From the NCBI GenBank assembly GCA_015059145.1, contig SVAZ01000007.1:1-64000 (forward strand): a stretch of 64,000 nt of DNA. Direction: 5' to 3'. The position numbers were made by a program, and so were the translations under genes. Positions 58,623 to 64,000 of this stretch are shown in pieces. Origin of the DNA: Erysipelotrichaceae bacterium. GTDB taxonomy: Bacteria; Bacillota_I; Bacilli_A; Acholeplasmatales; Anaeroplasmataceae. Numbering within the stretch: position 1 is the stretch's first letter; every line of letters starts with the position of its first letter. The notes below the pieces were generated by a model, which saw nothing but the letters and a program-made list of their open reading frames with translations, was not told where the DNA came from and searched no databases.

Positions 58623-60236
58623 ATGAAAAATCTATTAATAGGCATAAATGCTAAATATATACATCCAAATCTAGCAATTAGATTATTAAAAAAGAATACT
58701 AGCTATGAGGTAGATATTAAAGAATTTACTATTAAGGATAATTATTTAGATGTAGTGAATTATATTCTTAATAATAACTATTCTACTGTCGGTTTTTCTT
58801 GTTACATATGGAATATAGAATTTATTAAAAATATACTAAATGAAATTAAAGATAAAAACATCATTATAATCTTAGGTGGACCTGAGGTAAGCTATAACGC
58901 TAATTATTATTTAGAAAATGGTTTAGCTAGCTTCATCATCAAAAATGAAGGTGAGGAAGCCTATGATTTATTACTTAAGCATTTAGATAACAAGATAAAT
59001 ATTTCAAATGTCCCAAACCTATATCATAAAAATGGTTATACATTTGATAAGCTTGTAGATTTAAATAATGCTAAAATGGCATATGATTTATTAGATGATG
59101 TTAAAAATAAAATAGTATATTTAGAAACATCTAGGGGTTGCCCATATAAATGTGGATACTGTATGGCTAGCCTAGATAATAAGGTTAGATTTTTCAACAT
59201 AGAGGAAATAAAAAAGCAAATACTTCTTCTACAAAATAAAGGCGCAAGAATTTTTAAATTTCTTGATAGAACATTTAATGCTAATAAAAATAACTTTATC
59301 AGTCTTATAGATTTCATAATTGAAAATCATAATCCTAATAATTCATTTCAATTTGAAATAACAGGAGATTTATTATCTACAGATATAATCGAATATATTA
59401 ATAAAAAAGCACCAAAAAATTTATTTAGATTTGAAATAGGCATACAATCTACTAATATTGAGTCTAATTTAAGTGTAGGAAGAATTCAAAATAATGAAAA
59501 GCTATTTAATAATATAAAATTAATTCAAGATGCCAACATCATAGATCTTCATTTAGATTTAATCGCAGGCCTTCCTTTTGAGGATTATAAATCATTTGAA
59601 AACACATTTAATGAGGTATTATCATTAAAGCCAAAGGAATTACAATTAGGCTTTCTAAAGCTATTATATGGTACTAGTCTTTATAAGGAAGCAAATAAAT
59701 ATGGTTATAGATGGAGTGATAAAGCACCTTATGAAATAATTAAAAATGATTTTATGTCTGAAGATGATATCAAGCATATTCATATTGCAGAGGATGCCTT
59801 TGAAGCCTATTACAATAAGGGTATAATGCCAAGCTCTATGTTATTAATTATTACAAATGAAGAAAGTCCTTTTAATTTCTTCCATGATTTAGGATTAACG
59901 AATTTTAAAGGAAAAGGCTTAGAAAGCTTATTTAAAGCAATAGATGATTTTGTATCAAGCAAAGATTATTATACAGAATTTCATAGAGCTATAATATTAG
60001 ATTATTTGAAATACTTTAATCTTAAACCAAAGGCATGGTGGAAGGAATCCTGCTCACCAAAGGAAAAAAATAATATAATTAGAGAATTATATGAAAAAAG
60101 CATCTTTGACTTATCTCTTAATGATTTGTATAAGCATTCACTAGTAATAAGCTTAAATGAATATTATATAATTGCAATTTATAAAGAGAATTATAAAAAT
60201 ATATATGAAATAAGAAAAGAGGAACTAGTCCGTTAG
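58623..60236 (+). CDS. B12-binding-domain radical SAM protein (DUF4080 type)
   Basis: 537 aa from the ATG 9 bases after AAGGA. N-terminal B12-binding-like Rossmann domain (about 1-130, with GFSCYIWN and IILGGPEVSYNA), radical SAM cluster CPYKCGYC (about residue 175-182), and a C-terminal DUF4080-type part (YRWSDKAPYEI, FHRAIILDYLKYF). The first domain lacks an obvious DxHxxG, usual for this subgroup. It faces the B12 cassette and may use the cofactor; substrate unknown. The last codons double as the terminator stem. Confidence 0.85.
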   Translation: MKNLLIGINAKYIHPNLAIRLLKKNTSYEVDIKEFTIKDNYLDVVNYILNNNYSTVGFSCYIWNIEFIKNILNEIKDKNIIIILGGPEVSYNANYYLENGLASFIIKNEGEEAYDLLLKHLDNKINISNVPNLYHKNGYTFDKLVDLNNAKMAYDLLDDVKNKIVYLETSRGCPYKCGYCMASLDNKVRFFNIEEIKKQILLLQNKGARIFKFLDRTFNANKNNFISLIDFIIENHNPNNSFQFEITGDLLSTDIIEYINKKAPKNLFRFEIGIQSTNIESNLSVGRIQNNEKLFNNIKLIQDANIIDLHLDLIAGLPFEDYKSFENTFNEVLSLKPKELQLGFLKLLYGTSLYKEANKYGYRWSDKAPYEIIKNDFMSEDDIKHIHIAEDAFEAYYNKGIMPSSMLLIITNEESPFNFFHDLGLTNFKGKGLESLFKAIDDFVSSKDYYTEFHRAIILDYLKYFNLKPKAWWKESCSPKEKNNIIRELYEKSIFDLSLNDLYKHSLVISLNEYYIIAIYKENYKNIYEIRKEELVR

Positions 60237-60250
60237 TTCCTCTTTTTCTT
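60212..60250. terminator. Bidirectional terminator inside two overlapping convergent gene ends
   Basis: AAGAAAAGAGGAACTA / TAGTTCCTCTTTTTCTT arms. The stop codons of the radical SAM gene (plus) and gltS (minus) overlap by 12 bases in the middle of the stem-loop, so both C-termini (KEEL) are encoded by its arms. Confidence 0.88.
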
Positions 60251-61703
60251 CTTCTAGAATTTCATCACATTTTTCTTCTAATGCTAAAACATTATCAACA
60301 TTTTTCTTTCTACGCCTAAATATCTTTTTCCTAAATAAAATTATATTGTAAACCAAAAGCATTGCCAACACAATTCCAAGCACTATTAAACAATTAGTAA
60401 CTGATTGACCAGCAAAGGTCATAAGCAATAATAATGGTGCACCAAATATAATTGCCGGAAGCTGCTGCAAAACTAAATTGTTAGCTGCAGGTGTTTCATA
60501 ATTAGGATCGATTTCTCTTAATAAAATCATACCTGTTGAAGCAGTACCAGTTAGCATGCCAAATATTGAAAAGAATGCTTCATAAGGATATTCAGGATAT
60601 ATTTTATGGCAAACAAATCTAATATAAAGAAATGTTAAAATTCCACCAATTGAACACATTAATAATAATGGTAATAACAATCCACTCATATCTTGCCAAT
60701 CAATAGCTGCAATACCTGCCACAATCATAACATCAAAGAATAAACCTGATACTCTACTCATAATATGATTATTTATATATCGATACTTAATAATCTTTTT
60801 GCTTGTTAAAATCGCTAATATTTTCTTTATTAGTATTGCAAAAAGCGAGCCAAACAAGAAATTAAATCCCCAAAATAACGGCTTCAAGGTATTAGTACCA
60901 AAATTACCCAAGAACTCCTCTGATAACCAAGATAGTCCAAAAATCACAAGATAAGTTATTATATATACTGCAAATATAAAGCCAAGCTGAATTGTAAGCT
61001 TATCAACTGATTCTGATAACGGAGCTTCATCCTCTTGATATACATTCTCCTTCATTTCATTAGCTTCATCCTTTCTATTTTCCTGAAGCTTAAGCTTACC
61101 TTTTCTTTTTAAAATATTCAAATATACTACACCAACCATGCATGCAAATAGAAAACCAACTGCTGCAATCGATAAGCCAAAGGCAGTACCATTAGTAAAG
61201 CCCATGCCTTCATATACCTTACCAAAATTTAGAGCTTGTCCTGTGCCTTGCCCATATCCCATCGGAAGTAAAAGCCCTGCTGCAAAAAAGAAACCACCAA
61301 TAGAAAAAAAGATTAAGCTAATTATTAAACCTACTGCCGCTTGTACTAGGTACCCATTAACAGTGATAATTCCACTATCAACTATAACAGCTTTATTTTT
61401 ATTTTTCGCCTTAACTCCAGTTTTAAGTGATAGTGCAATAAAACCAATACCTAATGCATGATATGTTATTATTTCCATAAATTGAGTATCAATCAAATTT
61501 GAAATAGCAGGTATAAATTTTAATACAAATATTAACAATCCTGCAATAACACTTGATGGCAATAAGGATTTGTTAATAAATTTGACCTTTCTTCTAATAG
61601 CATTAGATAATAAAATGGCTACTAAAATTATAGCAAGCTGAATAATAATTTTCCAAACATTACCATCCCAAAAATTAACTCCGTTATATTCCAATAAAGT
61701 CAC
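60225..61703 (-). CDS. gltS: Sodium/glutamate symporter (GltS family)
   Basis: 492 aa, about twelve hydrophobic segments in two inverted halves. Each half has its family hairpin: LPMGYGQGTGQALNFG (first) and MLTGTASTGMILLREIDP (second). The central cytoplasmic loop (about 205-235) is long and acidic. Longer than E. coli GltS (401 aa) mainly through that loop and a charged C-terminus. GTG start overlapping the acyltransferase gene by 20 bases with AAGGA just upstream. Glutamate uptake fits the gdhA-centred metabolism, but the true substrate could be another anion. Confidence 0.85.
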   Translation of the reverse strand: MTLLEYNGVNFWDGNVWKIIIQLAIILVAILLSNAIRRKVKFINKSLLPSSVIAGLLIFVLKFIPAISNLIDTQFMEIITYHALGIGFIALSLKTGVKAKNKNKAVIVDSGIITVNGYLVQAAVGLIISLIFFSIGGFFFAAGLLLPMGYGQGTGQALNFGKVYEGMGFTNGTAFGLSIAAVGFLFACMVGVVYLNILKRKGKLKLQENRKDEANEMKENVYQEDEAPLSESVDKLTIQLGFIFAVYIITYLVIFGLSWLSEEFLGNFGTNTLKPLFWGFNFLFGSLFAILIKKILAILTSKKIIKYRYINNHIMSRVSGLFFDVMIVAGIAAIDWQDMSGLLLPLLLMCSIGGILTFLYIRFVCHKIYPEYPYEAFFSIFGMLTGTASTGMILLREIDPNYETPAANNLVLQQLPAIIFGAPLLLLMTFAGQSVTNCLIVLGIVLAMLLVYNIILFRKKIFRRRKKNVDNVLALEEKCDEILEEEKEELTD

Positions 61704-62865
61704 ATTCCTTACCTGCCCTTCTAGCCTTTAAAATATAAAATAAATGCATGTATTTTAAAGTGTTAATCTTTTTATCCTTAAATACCTGATATGTAGTATT
61801 ACCTACGTAAATATTCATTTTCTTCTTTCCAACTAAAGTCATACCATCTATTTCATCAAAGCATAACTCTAGTTTGTTCTTTTTCATTTCAAATACTAGC
61901 CTATCTTTATATAAAGTCATCACACCCTCACCTATATATTTCTTTGATTTATATAGCCTTGGAGTGTAGACATAAACAGGATCAGAATAAATAGCATCAT
62001 CATTATATTCCTTATTACCTACAACCTCTAACTGATAGTCATACCAATCACTTATCGTTTCAAATTTAAAGATTTCGTTATTAGCCTTTAATCTAAGGCT
62101 TTCTTGGTATTCTACCTTAAGTCCACAATTTTTACAAATAACAAAGTTACCCTTTGAGTAAATAGTGTGCATATGTCCACAAATTGGACAAATATATAAA
62201 ATGCGTTCTAAATATTCAGCGCGTTTTTTTCCCTTGTACTTATGATAGTAATTATAATCATCAACTGTAATTCCATCAATTATAATCTTGTAAAGCTCAT
62301 CATTATCCATATTTTTGATTTCATCATATGAATATATTTTTTTTATAGAGGAATGAAGTCGACCTCTTCTAATCTTTCTACCCCATCTAGGGTCAGTACC
62401 ATAGCCACCTTCAATATTACAAATAATTAAAGGCTTACCTAATGCTTTAGCAAGCTTTACTATTGAGTAATCAACATTACAAAGCTTACCGCTTAATGTC
62501 CTATTACCTTCAATAAAAATGCAAATGTTGCCATTTTCCTTTGCCACCCTCATGCAATTCTTAATAGCTTGTACATCCCCACTTTTACCCTTTTCCTTAG
62601 TAATCGGATTTATAAGCCACTTCAAAAATTTTCCTAAAAAACGATGCATTAATACATCAGCACTAATCATGTAATACAATTGCTCCTTAAATAACATTCC
62701 CATATAAAATTGATCCATTGATGTAGTATGGTTACTGATAATTAAGGCACCATCCTTACATGAAATTGGCTTATCATGCGTAGCATTATATTTAATTTTA
62801 CAAAACGCATTTAAAAAGGGTCTTGCTAAATTTGTTATAAAATTATGTCTTCTTTTTTTCCACAT
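61684..62865 (-). CDS. PlsC-type 1-acyl-glycerol-phosphate acyltransferase with added zinc-ribbon and C-terminal beta domain
   Basis: 393 aa from the ATG 10 bases after AAAGGA. Acyltransferase domain about 40-205: motif I NHTTSMDQF, motif III EGNRTLSGK, motif IV ICNIEGGYG. Then a zinc ribbon (CPICGH about 228-233 and CKNCG about 250-254), and a beta-rich domain (about 290-385) that looks like a PH/GRAM-type fold (MTLYKDRLVFEMKKNKLELC). The first domain acylates lysophosphatidate in membrane lipid synthesis; the role of the extra domains is unknown. The same fusion recurs in Firmicutes by recall only. Confidence 0.82.
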   Translation of the reverse strand: MWKKRRHNFITNLARPFLNAFCKIKYNATHDKPISCKDGALIISNHTTSMDQFYMGMLFKEQLYYMISADVLMHRFLGKFLKWLINPITKEKGKSGDVQAIKNCMRVAKENGNICIFIEGNRTLSGKLCNVDYSIVKLAKALGKPLIICNIEGGYGTDPRWGRKIRRGRLHSSIKKIYSYDEIKNMDNDELYKIIIDGITVDDYNYYHKYKGKKRAEYLERILYICPICGHMHTIYSKGNFVICKNCGLKVEYQESLRLKANNEIFKFETISDWYDYQLEVVGNKEYNDDAIYSDPVYVYTPRLYKSKKYIGEGVMTLYKDRLVFEMKKNKLELCFDEIDGMTLVGKKKMNIYVGNTTYQVFKDKKINTLKYMHLFYILKARRAGKECDFIGI

Positions 62866-62935
62866 AATAATCATCCTTTAACTGCTAAACTACCTTTTCC
62901 CCTACCTTATTATAAAATATTATTTAATCATTGTA

Positions 62936-62981
62936 AAATATAAAAGGTTTAATTCCTAATTATTTATAGTAATTAAACCTT
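62936..62981 (-). terminator. Terminator after the desulfoferrodoxin gene
   Basis: AAGGTTTAATT / AATTAAACCTT arms, then TTTATATTTTA on the minus strand. Confidence 0.75.
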
Positions 62982-62998
62982 AATTCTGCTTTAATATA

Positions 62999-63373
62999 TT
63001 AACATTTCCACAAACCATGAATATTGCAATAAGCATAAACAGAGTTGATCAATTCTCCAAACACTAAACTAAAACTTGCTTTAGGCTCATCCCCAGGCTT
63101 CAAGTATTTAATTTGAATGCCTCTATTAGTTTCAACAGCAATCCATTCAATATAATGAACATCAATCATAGGGTGCTCAACCTCACCCACCATAACATCA
63201 ACTCTATCTCCTGTAAGCTTATATACGGGAATATGCTTTTCCTTTGAAGCTTCAACAGTTCCAGGAATTATTTCTTGCATATCTACACCACAGCATACAG
63301 AATTTGTTTTAATAGAATTTAACTCCATTACAATTTTACCACAGTTGCTACATTTAAAAAATTTATGTTCCAT
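62999..63373 (-). CDS. dfx: Desulfoferrodoxin (superoxide reductase)
   Basis: 124 aa. Center I rubredoxin-like Cys4 (CSNCG at 8-12, CC at 27-28) and the catalytic Fe site: Glu and His in KEKHIP, His in EHPM and DVHYIEW, Cys and His in CNIHGLWK. Reduces superoxide to peroxide without making oxygen, a defence typical of anaerobes. SD AGGAGGAATAAC. Downstream of the GH140-like gene by 29 bases on the same strand. Confidence 0.95.
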   Translation of the reverse strand: MEHKFFKCSNCGKIVMELNSIKTNSVCCGVDMQEIIPGTVEASKEKHIPVYKLTGDRVDVMVGEVEHPMIDVHYIEWIAVETNRGIQIKYLKPGDEPKASFSLVFGELINSVYAYCNIHGLWKC

Positions 63374-63402
63374 GTTATTCCTCCTAATATTATTATATTC
63401 AA

Positions 63403-64000
63403 TTATTCTTTAATTAATATTAAAATCCAATCATTAGATAATTCATTTCTTCTTACTGGCTTAAAAGTAACATTATCAACACACTTAAAATCACCAATAT
63501 AGCTTTTAGAATTATTTTCAGGATTCATCCAATAGCCAGATAATTTTACTTCAGTATAATTGGATAAGCATAATGTAAAAGCATCACCAGTATATGTATA
63601 ACATAAAATAAAATCCTTACCAGCAAATACACTTACCCTATCGCATCTTATTTTTTGATTTAAAACATACTCCGGATGAGCACAGCCATTTACATAATCA
63701 ACCGACTCCATCAATTCCTTTAGATATTGCATTTGTGCTCCTCCAGGAGAATGAAGCGCATCACTCCATGATTCTCTTACCCCATAGTTTCCGTTTTGAC
63801 CAACATTATAAAATTGAATAATCGCATTGTTCCCATAGGTATGACCACATGCACCTTCAAAAACATCAAAATATGCATATCGCCTAACATGCCTTGCCTC
63901 CCAATAAGGCTCACTAGGATTATGAAGCCCTTGAACGACACCTTCATATGATGGTTCACCATCAAGACATGGTTTTTTTATGTCATAGCTAAAATTCTTT
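63403..64000 (-). CDS. C-terminal part of a GH140 / apiosidase-like glycoside hydrolase (DUF4038 plus collagen-binding-like domain), 5' end outside the window
   Basis: The frame ending at 63403 is open to the right edge, about 198 codons. Its visible start includes KPCLDGEPSYEGVVQGLHNP, RHVRRYAYFDVFEGACGHTYG and SWSDALHSPGGAQMQYLKEL, the late part of the DUF4038 (beta/alpha)8 domain including a likely catalytic Glu in DGEP. The last 90 residues are the beta-rich C-terminal domain ending NDWILILIKE. Family members cleave apiose or related side chains from plant pectin (RG-II); the substrate here is inferred. No signal peptide can be judged. Confidence 0.83.
   Translation of the reverse strand, partial: KNFSYDIKKPCLDGEPSYEGVVQGLHNPSEPYWEARHVRRYAYFDVFEGACGHTYGNNAIIQFYNVGQNGNYGVRESWSDALHSPGGAQMQYLKELMESVDYVNGCAHPEYVLNQKIRCDRVSVFAGKDFILCYTYTGDAFTLCLSNYTEVKLSGYWMNPENNSKSYIGDFKCVDNVTFKPVRRNELSNDWILILIKE

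Noticed and set aside
63777-63965. 62-codon frame with Met start on the minus strand near the right edge
   Set aside because: It is out of frame with the GH140-like gene, whose family motifs continue through the same DNA to the edge.

Overview
The window looks like an anaerobic, low-GC, cell-walled Firmicute of the Bacilli / Erysipelotrichia / Acholeplasma-related branch, probably from a gut. The evidence is gene content: the ytxK-ackA and polA-mutM-coaE-dnaB-dnaI neighbourhoods, T-box leaders, ECF transporter S components and Ami/Opp-type peptide uptake. Desulfoferrodoxin and a B12-type radical SAM enzyme fit an anaerobe; GH43 and GH140 enzymes fit plant-glycan feeding. Coding regions are intact under the standard code (TGG for Trp, no sign of UGA recoding). 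Most genes are on the minus strand. Many starts were moved inward to a clear Shine-Dalgarno (SD) sequence; several use the GGTGAT half of the SD.

Layout. 1-75: outer end of a probable IS3-family element running off the left edge. 76-13.2 kb: envelope and translation block read right to left: rpsB-tsf-pyrH-frr, then cdsA-dxr-rseP-GH43-rlmD, a ZIP transporter, a DUF368 lipid-carrier flippase and a D,D-carboxypeptidase. 13.3-21.5 kb: lipoprotein, trmFO-xerC with a nitroreductase upstream, HD hydrolase, surE, ytxK-ackA, a half-length TRIC protein and a HAD phosphatase. 21.7-23.7 kb: gdhA and a Cys-rich protein on the plus strand. 23.8-31.3 kb: two NUDIX genes, patatin, tRNA-Leu(UAG), rsmH, yceD-rpmF, an ABC-F protein and thrS behind a T-box. 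31.5-38.5 kb: polA-nitroreductase-mutM-coaE-unknown-dnaB-dnaI. 38.5-44.5 kb: radical SAM, yhbY, ECF S component, LysM protein, ung, gapA, then clpP and a CYTH protein on the plus strand. 44.5-54.1 kb: small membrane protein, degenerate ApbE-like protein and oppABCDF. 54.2-60.2 kb: T-box-trpS, a cobalamin-riboswitch cassette (DUF4430 protein plus ECF S component), YgiQ and a B12-binding radical SAM protein. 60.2-64 kb: GltS symporter, acyltransferase with zinc ribbon, desulfoferrodoxin, and the 3' part of a GH140-like gene running off the right edge.

Main points of interest. (1) OppA appears circularly permuted: the segment that normally ends Ami/OppA proteins sits just after the lipobox, and the protein stops where that segment should begin. 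Its partners are also remodelled: OppD carries an insertion of about 235 residues between Walker A and the Q-loop, and OppF has a C-terminal two-helix membrane tail. (2) A cobalamin riboswitch precedes a membrane-anchored DUF4430 protein (the fold of the intrinsic factor / transcobalamin C-terminal domain) and an ECF S component, a compact candidate B12-scavenging cassette beside a B12-type radical SAM gene. (3) Ribosomal protein S2 has a histone-H1-like Lys/Ala tail encoded by a 69-bp tandem repeat.
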